Shown here: piece after piece, positions 10,700 to 17,895 of the stretch
Layout: every line of letters begins with the position of its first letter
How positions within the stretch are numbered: the stretch's first letter is position 1
Assembly: GCF_025449335.1 (NCBI RefSeq)
Contig: NZ_CP104883.1
Span: 2,348,501-2,412,500 of the forward strand
From: Bartonella sp. HY328
Lineage (GTDB): Bacteria; Pseudomonadota; Alphaproteobacteria; Rhizobiales; Rhizobiaceae
Direction: 5' to 3'
Length of the DNA: 64,000 bases
Notes under the pieces: model-generated
What the model saw: only the letters and a program-made list of their open reading frames with translations
Database searches by the model: none
Told to the model about the DNA's origin: nothing
Position numbers and translations under genes: made by a program

Positions 10700-11551
10700 A
10701 TGGATAGAAGAAGATTCAACCAGCTTTTGGCTTTATCGTTAGGGGCAGGTATTTCAAGTACGATAAACAGCAATGCTAAGGTTCCGGTGAGTGAAAATAA
10801 TTTATTACCAAATGCTTCACGCCCAATAATGAAGCTCAAAGCGGGCGAAAAGAAGTTACACATAACATATCTCATATTTGACGGCGTAACATCTCTAGAT
10901 TTTATAGGCCCATCGACTGCACTTTCGAAAAGTCTTTTTAATATCGATTTTGTCGCTAAGGATAAAAACCCAATTTTTGACGATAATGGCTTAGGGCTAA
11001 TTCCAACGGCGACTTTTTCTGATATGAAACAAACCGATATTCTTTGTGTGCCTGGTACAGCTAATCCTTACATTCAAATAGTAAAAAAAGACATGATTGA
11101 TTGGGTAGCCCAAATCGGACAAAAAGCATCTTGGGTAACAAGCGTCTGCACAGGATCATTTATTTTAGGAGCGGCAGGTTTGCTAAAAGGCTACAAAGCA
11201 ACTGCTCATTGGACAATGATTAATGACCTAGCGTATTTTGGCGCAATTCCGACCCATGAACGTATAGTCAAAGACCGTAACCGCTTAACTGGAGGGGGAA
11301 TTACATCAGGTATCGACTTTGGTTTAACACTATTAGCTACACTTAAAGGAATTGATATTGCCCAAGCAATTGAACTTTCTATGGAATACGATCCCAATCC
11401 GCCATTTAAAACAGGCTCGCCACGTTTAGCGCCAGCTAAAATTGTCGAAAAAGAACAAAAAAAATTCAACCAATGGCTAGAAATGGTAACCCCTAACAAG
11501 GAAAAAATTTTGGTGGAAGCCGCAAAGCAGCTAGGTGTTACGCTAGACTAA
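10700..11551 (+). CDS. Exported DJ-1/PfpI-family protein (isonitrile hydratase-like)
   Basis: About 283 residues from the ATG at 10700; an in-frame ATG at 10688 adds four residues. The start MDRRRFNQLLALSLGAG has a twin-arginine-like motif before a hydrophobic stretch, suggesting Tat export. The rest is a class I glutamine-amidotransferase-like DJ-1/PfpI domain with nucleophile-elbow cysteine in SVCTGSFILGAAGLLKG and the later TSGIDFGL block. The family includes isonitrile hydratase, ThiJ-like enzymes and the sensor half of GlxA regulators. The next gene is such a regulator, so the pair probably arose by duplication or works together. Substrate unknown. Confidence 0.82.
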   Translation: MDRRRFNQLLALSLGAGISSTINSNAKVPVSENNLLPNASRPIMKLKAGEKKLHITYLIFDGVTSLDFIGPSTALSKSLFNIDFVAKDKNPIFDDNGLGLIPTATFSDMKQTDILCVPGTANPYIQIVKKDMIDWVAQIGQKASWVTSVCTGSFILGAAGLLKGYKATAHWTMINDLAYFGAIPTHERIVKDRNRLTGGGITSGIDFGLTLLATLKGIDIAQAIELSMEYDPNPPFKTGSPRLAPAKIVEKEQKKFNQWLEMVTPNKEKILVEAAKQLGVTLD

Positions 11552-11607
11552 GGTAATGATCTTGGATCACGATATGATTTTACCAATGGATAATCACACA
11601 CTTCGTG

Positions 11608-11640
11608 AGAGATATTTATATGATTATTTTAAATATCTCT
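11608..11640 (+). terminator. Possible terminator hairpin
   Basis: An 11-bp perfect inverted repeat, AGAGATATTTA at 11608-11618 with TAAATATCTCT at 11630-11640, lies downstream of the PfpI-like gene. It is AT-rich and lacks a long T-run, so it could instead be an operator for the next gene. Confidence 0.4.
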
Positions 11641-11695
11641 TATAAAATATATGACGTAAAACCTTCATAAAACTTAAGACTACGATTAAACGTAC

Positions 11696-12682
11696 ATGGC
11701 CAATTCAAAAGAAAACAACACATTGAGAGAATCTTCAAAACACAAAATTGCAATTTTAGTTTTAGATAATTTTGTGCCTTTTGATGTTTCAATTCCATAT
11801 GATGTCTTCTCCCTAGTTAAACATCAAAATGGCGTTAATGCTTACGATGTTACTATTTGTGGTGGCGATGATGTTTGTACCAGTCATGAATGGCAAATTA
11901 CTTGTAAATCAAAATTAGATGATTTAATTTTGGCCGATACAATTATTATTCCCGGTCTTCGTAATCCAGTTGGTTTTTGGGATCCCATCATTTTTGAAGT
12001 CTTACAAAATGCTATTACAAAAGGAACACGTATTGCATCGATTTGCTCAGGCGCATTTGTTTTAGCAGCTTCAGGCGTTTTAAATGGGTTAACTGCAACA
12101 ACCCATTGGGATTTGATTGAAACCCTAGCTCAAGAATACCCGCAAGTAAGAGTCAAACCAAATGTTCTTTTTACTGATAATGGACAAATATTAACTTCTG
12201 CTGGCCTTGCATCAGGTATTGACCTTTGCTTACATATGATCCGAAATGATTTTGGTTCGGTTATAGCTCAAACCATTTCCCAATTTTTTATCATGCCAAT
12301 GGAACGTGAAGGCAATTACAAACAACTAACTTCACCACAGCACTTACAAAAAGAAGAACCGCTCGCACCGCTTTTAACATGGTTGACGGATACCATAAGC
12401 TTAAATCATTCACTTCAATCAATTTCTAAACACACTCATATGAGCACTAGAACTTTAAATCGAAAATTCAAAGCAAACCTAGGGGTGACTCCTATGGCAT
12501 GGTTGGCTAATATTCGTATAAAGAAAGCTCAAATATGGTTAGAAACTACATCATCATCAATTGAACAAATAGCAACAGCAACAGGCTTTAATTCAGCAAC
12601 TTCATTTAGAGATACTTTTAAAGCATCGGTCGGCATTACACCGACAAATTGGCGAAAAATTTACAAATCAAGCAATGGATAA
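11696..12682 (+). CDS. GlxA/FtrA-family transcriptional regulator (DJ-1 domain + AraC HTH)
   Basis: 328 residues. Residues about 12-200 form a DJ-1/PfpI-like sensor domain with the elbow SICSGAFVLAASGVLNGLTATTHW. Residues about 225-325 form an AraC-type double helix-turn-helix (LQSISKHTHMSTRTLNRKF and IEQIATATGFNSATSFRDTF, ending in VGITPTNWRKIY). Regulators of this layout control amine, choline or nitrogen catabolism genes in other bacteria. Here the only co-directional neighbour is the exported PfpI-like gene, its likeliest target. The ligand cannot be inferred. The start lacks a strong ribosome binding site, so the N terminus is slightly uncertain. Confidence 0.9.
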   Translation: MANSKENNTLRESSKHKIAILVLDNFVPFDVSIPYDVFSLVKHQNGVNAYDVTICGGDDVCTSHEWQITCKSKLDDLILADTIIIPGLRNPVGFWDPIIFEVLQNAITKGTRIASICSGAFVLAASGVLNGLTATTHWDLIETLAQEYPQVRVKPNVLFTDNGQILTSAGLASGIDLCLHMIRNDFGSVIAQTISQFFIMPMEREGNYKQLTSPQHLQKEEPLAPLLTWLTDTISLNHSLQSISKHTHMSTRTLNRKFKANLGVTPMAWLANIRIKKAQIWLETTSSSIEQIATATGFNSATSFRDTFKASVGITPTNWRKIYKSSNG

Positions 12683-12768
12683 AATAGCAATATTGATATC
12701 TTAATTGACAAAAAATTAAAAACCAATCGAATATGCTATTTTATCTTCACATAATTAACCTTCAAATG

Positions 12769-14376
12769 CTATAAGTCGTGCACGATTTCAAAACTTAATT
12801 CAAAACGCGCGAGATATTTGCGTAAGCGGTCGGCATCATTGCCTGTTTTTTTCTGCGTTCTTGAAACTGCAAAAAGTGCCCTACCCGCTTCACTAATGCT
12901 TTTATAACGCTGACATTCACGCACGACAAAATCAAGCTGGGGAATATCAAATGGATCAATCATCGCCAATTTATCTTCACCTAAAACAGTTGCAAGCAAT
13001 TTTTTATCTTTACCCAAATTATCCCGGCTCCAACTATATTTTAAACGCTTAATCTCGTCCAACACTGTTTCCTCGTTAATGCGCGATTGCGGCGCAAGGG
13101 TTGACATGCGCAAGACTGCCGCTGATAAGTCACGGAAACTGCCGCGCCACTCGGCAGTGCCAGACATAGCAAAATCTAAAAACAAATTGCGTGCTTCTTT
13201 ATTAAAAGTAACTTTTCGCCCTTCATCTCGTTGATAATTATCAAGCTCATAATCAAGATTAGGCTCAATGTCTTCACGGCGATTTTTTAATGCGGGCAAT
13301 TCAAAAGTCCAAAGATTGAGTCTTGCATATAGATCTTCTCTAAAACGACCTTTTGTTACTTCTTCGCGTAAATCCCGATTAGTACCGGCAATGAGTTGAA
13401 AATCCGATTGGGTTTCAACATCTGCACCCACCGCAAAAAAGCGTTTTTCTTCAATAGCACGCAAACACATAGCTTGCTCGTCAAGACCAAGTTCGCCGAT
13501 TTCGTCCAAAAACAACAGTCCTTGATCGGCAGCTTTCATCAAACCTTGGCGGCTGCTAGCAGCCCCAGTAAATGCGCCTTTTTGGTGACCAAACAAGGTT
13601 GACATTGCTTGATCGCCGCGCAAGGTTGCGCAATTCACCTCAATGAGAGAACCTTCAACTTGATGCTGCATTTTCTTTAATTCATAAATGCGTCGCGCAA
13701 GACGGGATTTACCCGCGCCCGTTGGCCCAGTTAACAAAATTGGAGCCTTTGAACGAATAGCCACTTTTTCTATTTCGTCTATGATGTGGTTAAACGCATC
13801 ATTGCGGGTAGCAATGCCAGACTTTAGAAATGATGTCGCCGATTGGCGCTCCTGCGCAAAACGCCGCGCAATTATATCATAGCGCGATAAATCAAGATCA
13901 ATAATTGAAAAAGAACCAATAGAGCTTCTATTGCCACTTCCATCCCGCAAAGACGGCGAAAGCTGTAACAAACGCCCCGGAATTGTGCGTGTCTCCGTGA
14001 GCAAAAACCAGCAAATCTGCGCAACATGGGTGCCGGTAGTGATATTTACATAATAGTCTTCATTTTCAAGATCAAAATCATAATTGGTAACAATGGAGCG
14101 CAATTGCTCATAAACCTCAGCAAAATCCCAAGGATTTTTAATGTCGACAAAATTTTGCACGACTTTTGTCTTGGGTGAAATCTCAGCAATATCCTTAATA
14201 ATAACCTCGGCAAGCTTATTATCATTACTGTGATTGATCATCTCTACCCGATCAACTGGAAAATCTGCCTGCTGACAAAGCGCAACCGTTGGCCGCCATT
14301 TTGACCAGCGTTTTGCTTGGGCACCAATATCAAGGGTTGTGCCAAGAACTGAAAAGACAACAGTTTTTTTATCCAT
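12769..14376 (-). CDS. rtcR: Sigma-54-dependent RNA-repair regulator RtcR
   Basis: 535 residues, the usual RtcR length. Residues 1-180 (starting MDKKTVVFSVLGTTLDIG) form the CARF-like RtcR sensor domain. The AAA+ sigma-54 activator domain follows, with Walker A GPTGAGKS near residue 213, the sigma-54 contact loop GAFTGA near residue 266 and Walker B LLFLDEIGEL near residue 290. The C-terminal DNA-binding part is less conserved. In enterobacteria RtcR senses RNA damage products, probably through its CARF domain, and activates rtcBA and rsr-Y RNA operons. Here it is divergent from rsr, which has a sigma-54 promoter. Neither rtcA nor rtcB is adjacent. Confidence 0.95.
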   Translation of the reverse strand: MDKKTVVFSVLGTTLDIGAQAKRWSKWRPTVALCQQADFPVDRVEMINHSNDNKLAEVIIKDIAEISPKTKVVQNFVDIKNPWDFAEVYEQLRSIVTNYDFDLENEDYYVNITTGTHVAQICWFLLTETRTIPGRLLQLSPSLRDGSGNRSSIGSFSIIDLDLSRYDIIARRFAQERQSATSFLKSGIATRNDAFNHIIDEIEKVAIRSKAPILLTGPTGAGKSRLARRIYELKKMQHQVEGSLIEVNCATLRGDQAMSTLFGHQKGAFTGAASSRQGLMKAADQGLLFLDEIGELGLDEQAMCLRAIEEKRFFAVGADVETQSDFQLIAGTNRDLREEVTKGRFREDLYARLNLWTFELPALKNRREDIEPNLDYELDNYQRDEGRKVTFNKEARNLFLDFAMSGTAEWRGSFRDLSAAVLRMSTLAPQSRINEETVLDEIKRLKYSWSRDNLGKDKKLLATVLGEDKLAMIDPFDIPQLDFVVRECQRYKSISEAGRALFAVSRTQKKTGNDADRLRKYLARFELSFEIVHDL

Positions 14377-14397
14377 AATTATAAATCTTTATAAAAA

Positions 14398-14412
14398 ATT
14401 ATCACTGATAAT
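14398..14412. promoter_or_regulatory. Candidate RtcR upstream activating site
   Basis: A 15-bp perfect palindrome, ATTATCACTGATAAT, lies in the rtcR-rsr intergenic region about 113 bp upstream of the sigma-54 promoter, a distance usual for enhancer sites of sigma-54 activators. That RtcR binds here is inference from position and symmetry. Confidence 0.45.
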
Positions 14413-14524
14413 ATTATGCCCGTTTTAAAACAAAAAGGAAGAAAATATTTTTATAAAATTATTTTAGCAATAAAATCAGTAAGATAAAAAAATATTTTGT
14501 AGTTTTCAGTTGTCTTTATCGAAG

Positions 14525-14541
14525 TTGGCACGCCTTATGCT
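14525..14541 (+). promoter_or_regulatory. Sigma-54 promoter of rsr
   Basis: TTGGCACGCCTTATGCT has the -24 GG and -12 GC dinucleotides with exactly ten bases between them and an almost complete TTGGCACG upstream element. It lies about 100 bp upstream of the rsr start and faces it. Together with the divergent rtcR gene this gives a direct reading of regulation. Confidence 0.85.
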
Positions 14542-14642
14542 TAGTCAATAGGTGCAGGCAAGATAATTTAACCAAATACCTTGTCAGAATGTCAATAATA
14601 ATAAGCATGAAAAAGCCATGCTGGAAATAAAGAGGAAATACA

Positions 14643-16202
14643 ATGGCAAACTTTAAACTTTTTGCTTCCCTACGCGGAAAACTTGTTCCTGCAACCAATA
14701 GCCATAACCATCATGGCGCACCAGCCTATGAGCTTTCACCAAATGAAGCCTTAGCACAGCTTGCAGTGACTGGCACCTTTAACAATACATTTTACGCCAA
14801 TGGCGGCGACCAGTTGGATAAGATTTTAGAACTTAGCGAAAAAGTTGACGCGGAGTTTCTTGCAAAAACTGCCATTTATGCTTTTGAAAAAGGCTTGATG
14901 AAAGATATGCCTGCTTTATTGCTCGCAATTCTTTCTAAAAACGAGAGCACTTATTTCAACCAAGTATTTAAAAGGGTTATCCGCAATGGTAAGATGCTGC
15001 GTAATTTCGTGCAAATTATGCGCTCTGGCACCATTGGTCGTAAATCACTTGGTACACGCCCTAAACGGCTTGTGCAAGAATGGCTTGAAAATGCCAGTGA
15101 CATTGAAATTTTGCGCGCCAATATAGGAAATAAACCTTCGCTTGCTGATGTCATCAAAATGGTGCATCCGCGCCCAAAGGATAAATCGCGAGAAGCACTT
15201 TATGCCTATATTATGGGAAAACCTCATAATATTGACGAACTTCCAGCTATCGTCCGTGAGTTTGAGGAATTTAAGTTAAACCAAACTGGCAAAGTGCCAG
15301 AAGTGCCTTTCCAAATGTTGACTTCGCTTAATCTTACTAAGGAGCATTGGGCAGAAATTGCCTACCATGCTGGATTTCAAATGCTGCGTCAAAACCTTAA
15401 CACTTTTTTACGTCATGACGTATTTTCAGTACCAGGTTTTACGCACTTCATCGCAGGTCGCCTTTGTGATGAAAATGAAATTCGCAAGGCTCGCGTTTTT
15501 CCCTATCAACTCATGACAACCTATCTTATGGCTGATAAGGCACTACCAGGCATGGTAAAAGATGCATTACAAGCAGCTATGGAAATAGCTCTTGATAATG
15601 TGCCTAAGCTAAACGGCTATGTCGTACTTTGCCCTGACGTTTCAGGTTCCATGTCATCGCCAGTTACTGGCTATCGCCACGGCGCAACTTCAGTTGTGCG
15701 ATGCATTGACGTTGCAGCATTAATATCGGCAGCAATTATGCGTAAAAACAAATACGCACGTATAATGCCCTTTGAATTTGATGTTGTTGATATTGAACTC
15801 AATGCTCGCGACAGCATTATGACCAATGCCAAAAAACTTAGCAGCATTGGTGGTGGTGGCACAAATTGTTCCGCTCCACTTAAAACATTGAATGTAGAAA
15901 ATGCAAAGCCCGATGTCGTTATCATGATTTCTGACAATGAATCATGGGTGGATGCCAACAATTTAACCAGATCAGGGCCAACCAAGATGATGGAAGAATG
16001 GGCCAAGATTAAAAATCGCAACCCAGATGCAAAGTTAATATGTCTCGACATACAACCTTACATTACAACACCTGCAGCAAATTTTGATGGTGTTTTCAAT
16101 ATTGGTGGATTTTCCGATGCAGTGTTTACACTTATCGGAACTCTGACAAAACAACAGGAAACAGAGCAATGGACAAAAATGATTGATGCAATAGAGCTAT
16201 AA
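14643..16202 (+). CDS. rsr: Ro60-like TROVE-domain RNA-binding protein Rsr
   Basis: 519 residues. Residues about 20-320 form the HEAT-repeat TROVE ring that in Ro proteins holds misfolded RNA ends in its cavity and Y RNAs on its outer surface. The C-terminal part is a von Willebrand A domain with an intact MIDAS motif, DVSGSM near residue 332, and the later GGGGTN and DNESW segments. A ribosome binding site (AGAGGAA) precedes the ATG. Bacterial Rsr works with Y RNAs and exoribonucleases in RNA turnover and stress survival. The gene sits between a sigma-54 promoter and a Y RNA array, fitting a Ro RNP cassette. Confidence 0.95.
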   Translation: MANFKLFASLRGKLVPATNSHNHHGAPAYELSPNEALAQLAVTGTFNNTFYANGGDQLDKILELSEKVDAEFLAKTAIYAFEKGLMKDMPALLLAILSKNESTYFNQVFKRVIRNGKMLRNFVQIMRSGTIGRKSLGTRPKRLVQEWLENASDIEILRANIGNKPSLADVIKMVHPRPKDKSREALYAYIMGKPHNIDELPAIVREFEEFKLNQTGKVPEVPFQMLTSLNLTKEHWAEIAYHAGFQMLRQNLNTFLRHDVFSVPGFTHFIAGRLCDENEIRKARVFPYQLMTTYLMADKALPGMVKDALQAAMEIALDNVPKLNGYVVLCPDVSGSMSSPVTGYRHGATSVVRCIDVAALISAAIMRKNKYARIMPFEFDVVDIELNARDSIMTNAKKLSSIGGGGTNCSAPLKTLNVENAKPDVVIMISDNESWVDANNLTRSGPTKMMEEWAKIKNRNPDAKLICLDIQPYITTPAANFDGVFNIGGFSDAVFTLIGTLTKQQETEQWTKMIDAIEL

Positions 16203-16249
16203 GCATAAAATCAGCCAAGCATTACAAATGGCCAAAATCATCAAGTTTT

Positions 16250-16313
16250 AAACAAAGCTGGAAGTGGATTTTTACAACTTCAACACAAGCCTTTGTTTTT
16301 ATTTATTTTTTTA
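16250..16313 (+). terminator. Terminator or attenuator between rsr and the Y RNA array
   Basis: AAACAAAG at 16250-16257 pairs with CTTTGTTT at 16291-16298, with an inner GAAGT/ACTTC pairing, and is followed by a T-rich tract. It may end part of the rsr transcript so that the RNAs accumulate separately, or partial read-through may feed the array. Confidence 0.5.
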
Positions 16314-16370
16314 AAATAATACTTTACAAAACGAAAAATAAATGCTAAAAAAGACTCACCAAATTAAATT

Positions 16371-16492
16371 CATGGCAAATGCCAGTGGAACTACATTAGG
16401 TCGCGGGTTAAAGTCCCACCTTGTTCATATACATGAACATGAGCTCAGAAAGAGAGCGCAGACTACTGTTTCATTACAAACTTGTTGCTATG
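16371..16492 (+). ncRNA. Y RNA-like element 1 with permuted tRNA-like module
   Basis: 122 bases. The closing helix is CATGGCAA (16371-16378) with TTGCTATG (16485-16492). The second, Ro-binding-type helix is AGTGGAAC (16384-16391) with GTTTCATT (16468-16475), following the conserved AATGCC. Inside are, in order, a T-arm-like hairpin (GCGGG-TTAAAGT-CCCAC, 16403-16419, one C-A mismatch), a 7-bp acceptor-like hairpin (16422-16428/16433-16439) and a D-arm-like hairpin (GCTC-AGAAAGA-GAGC, 16443-16457). This is the order expected of a circularly permuted tRNA, as known for bacterial YrlA RNAs. A T-rich tract follows the 3' strand. Exact transcript ends are not known. Confidence 0.8.
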
Positions 16493-16512
16493 ATTTTTAT
16501 TTAACTTTTATA

Positions 16513-16644
16513 TATGACAAATGCCGACGAAACTACATTCCAAAATCTAGGTCGCGGGTTCAAATCCTGCCAAGCCCGACACTGTGGGCTTGTAGCTCAG
16601 TGTTAGAGCGAGATAGTTTGTTTCGTTACTCCCTTGTTGTCATA
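16513..16644 (+). ncRNA. Y RNA-like element 2 (YrlA type) with complete permuted tRNA mimic
   Basis: 132 bases. The closing helix is TATGACAA (16513-16520) with TTGTCATA (16637-16644). The Ro-type helix is GACGAAAC (16526-16533) with GTTTCGTT (16620-16627). The module is a near-perfect tRNA mimic: T-arm GCGGG-TTCAAAT-CCTGC (16554-16570), directly followed by a 7-bp acceptor-like stem CAAGCCC (16571-16577) with GGGCTTG (16586-16592), then TA in the place of U8-A9, then D-arm GCTC-AGTGTTA-GAGC (16595-16609). The Y helix replaces the anticodon arm. This is the clearest of the four elements. Confidence 0.87.
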
Positions 16645-16669
16645 GCTATACAAATTTCATTTTTGATAT

Positions 16670-16742
16670 TTGTGGCGAATGCCGAATAAGAATACATTTT
16701 TGTTCTATACGTAAATCTCTTATTCACTCCTTGTCGCCACAA
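16670..16742 (+). ncRNA. Y RNA-like element 3, minimal, without tRNA-like module
   Basis: 73 bases. The closing helix is TTGTGGCGA (16670-16678) with TCGCCACAA (16734-16742), nine perfect pairs. The inner helix is GAATAAGA (16684-16691) with TCTTATTC (16718-16725), eight perfect pairs. It keeps the conserved AATGCCGA, TACATT and CTCCTTG segments but has only a short AT-rich apical loop. It resembles a reduced Y RNA able to bind Ro but lacking an effector module. Confidence 0.72.
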
Positions 16743-16752
16743 CTACATTCTA

Positions 16753-16906
16753 CCATAGCAAATGCCGATGGAACTACATTTGGTAAAGCTTTTAGATGTG
16801 AAGCTTTGGCTCTCACATTAAAGCGAAGCAGTTCAAATCTGCCCTATTTCAGTGCTAACATACCACTTTTAAAATAGGAATATTTCATCAATCCTTGTTG
16901 CTATGG
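16753..16906 (+). ncRNA. Y RNA-like element 4 with variant module
   Basis: 154 bases. The closing helix is CCATAGCAA (16753-16761) with TTGCTATGG (16898-16906), nine perfect pairs. The Ro-type helix is GATGGAA (16767-16773) with TTTCATC (16883-16889). The module has a T-arm (GCAG-TTCAAAT-CTGC, 16828-16842) directly followed by a 7-bp stem (CCTATTT 16843-16849 with AAATAGG 16872-16878), but no D-arm follows. Instead a 7-bp hairpin (16785-16791/16801-16807) precedes the T-arm. A short T-run follows. This is a different arrangement from elements 1 and 2. Confidence 0.7.
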
Positions 16907-17072
16907 CTTTTAATAATGCTCCATATTGTCTCCAACATATCATTAAAAAAATTAAGCTGATAAACCCAAAGATCAATAAGTTTTAGAGTACTAACTTATT
17001 AATAAGCAAAGCAAGAAAAAATAAATCAATAAAAAGGCATTAAAATTAAAGCGATATTTGGCATAATCTTTT

Positions 17073-17108
17073 GAAAAATAAGGGCGGCTTCAAATATGAA
17101 ACCGCCCT
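17073..17108 (-). terminator. Intrinsic terminator of the repeat-protein gene
   Basis: An 11-bp stem, GGGCGGCTTCA at 17082-17092 with TGAAACCGCCC at 17097-17107 (one position a G-T pair on the minus strand) and an AATA loop, lies just after the minus-strand stop at 17139. The A-rich left flank gives the T-run. Confidence 0.85.
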
Positions 17109-17138
17109 AAAACTTTAATCATAAATCAGGATTATATA

Positions 17139-17432
17139 TTATTGCTTGTTTTCAACCGAGCCGTCACCAAAATGACGACCTTCCTTTGGTGGGGCTTTGG
17201 TTTCAACTGGTGAGCCGTCCTTTTGGCCTTCAACATAGGAATTTTCTTGAGAGCCATCGCCAAAATGACGACCTTCTTTTGGTGGGGCTTTGGTTTCTAC
17301 TGGAGAACCATCTTTCTGGCCCTCAACATATGTATTTTCTTTAGAGCCACCATTTAAGGTGCGCTCGGCTGCGAAAACATTGCTTGCAGCTAATGACAAT
17401 ATTGCAACTGATACTAATAAAAGCTTTTTCAT
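17139..17432 (-). CDS. Small secreted protein with two 31-residue tandem repeats
   Basis: 97 residues. A clear signal peptide (MKKLLLVSVAILSLAASNVFA) is followed by two copies of a 31-residue unit (residues 29-59 and 60-90) and the first residues of a third (GSVENKQ). The copies differ at only two residues (K/Q and T/S), while their DNA differs at several silent positions, so the protein sequence has been kept by selection. The unit is hydrophilic, rich in G, E, K and P (core YVEGQKDGSPVETK), and probably disordered. It has its own terminator. No family recognised. I infer a periplasmic or extracellular location only. Confidence 0.75.
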   Translation of the reverse strand: MKKLLLVSVAILSLAASNVFAAERTLNGGSKENTYVEGQKDGSPVETKAPPKEGRHFGDGSQENSYVEGQKDGSPVETKAPPKEGRHFGDGSVENKQ

Positions 17433-17895
17433 TATCTTCGTCCTCGTTTTGCCGCTAATATTTTAGCGAAAATTTCAAAATATTATCTAACAATATCTAG
17501 AACGGTATCAAGGAAGGTCAAGAACGTCTAATCAAATAATATTGTATTTATATAGGGATAGATAAATTAAATGTTACCATGCGTTATAGGCTACAATATT
17601 TCGAGAGCCTTTAAATTCATGTTTACCACTTTTTTCAACTTAATATTTCAATAAACTAAATTTCCATTTAAACAACATTTAAACCATTTTACTTCTAGTT
17701 ATCGGCCAGTGAGCATTGACTTTTTAACGCAAAATATTGCTATTAAATATGGGGTAAAAACCATAAAGAGTTTAGAAAAACTCAAAAATATGTGTTTTTT
17801 GAAAAGATTTTTCATAAAATCTGCGGATTAGTACAGTTTATATTTTCACATTTTATTTAATTCCGTTACATTGTCGCTAATCAATGGAGGTGACA
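17433..17895. other. Intergenic region upstream of cysP
   Basis: About 460 AT-rich bases lie between divergent genes and should hold the promoters of the repeat protein and of the sulfate transporter operon. I found no riboswitch-like fold or clear operator. The last bases hold the GGAGG ribosome binding site (17886-17890) that decides the cysP start. Confidence 0.5.

Noticed and set aside
16554..16609. A tRNA gene, from the typical T-arm and D-arm sequences
   Set aside because: The arms are in reversed order, the acceptor stem is a closed hairpin and there is no anticodon arm. It fits a Y RNA tRNA-like module.
16342..16689. A 115-codon protein frame across the Y RNA array
   Set aside because: It crosses two structured RNA elements, has no ribosome binding site and its composition is not protein-like. 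RNA covariation explains the sequence better.
17139..17432. A CRISPR-like or VNTR array, from the 93-bp direct repeats
   Set aside because: The repeats are in frame within a signal-peptide-bearing ORF and differ mainly at silent positions, so they are coding repeats.
17433..17895. A SAM-type or other riboswitch upstream of cysP
   Set aside because: No conserved riboswitch core or multi-helix fold could be drawn. The region is simple AT-rich DNA.
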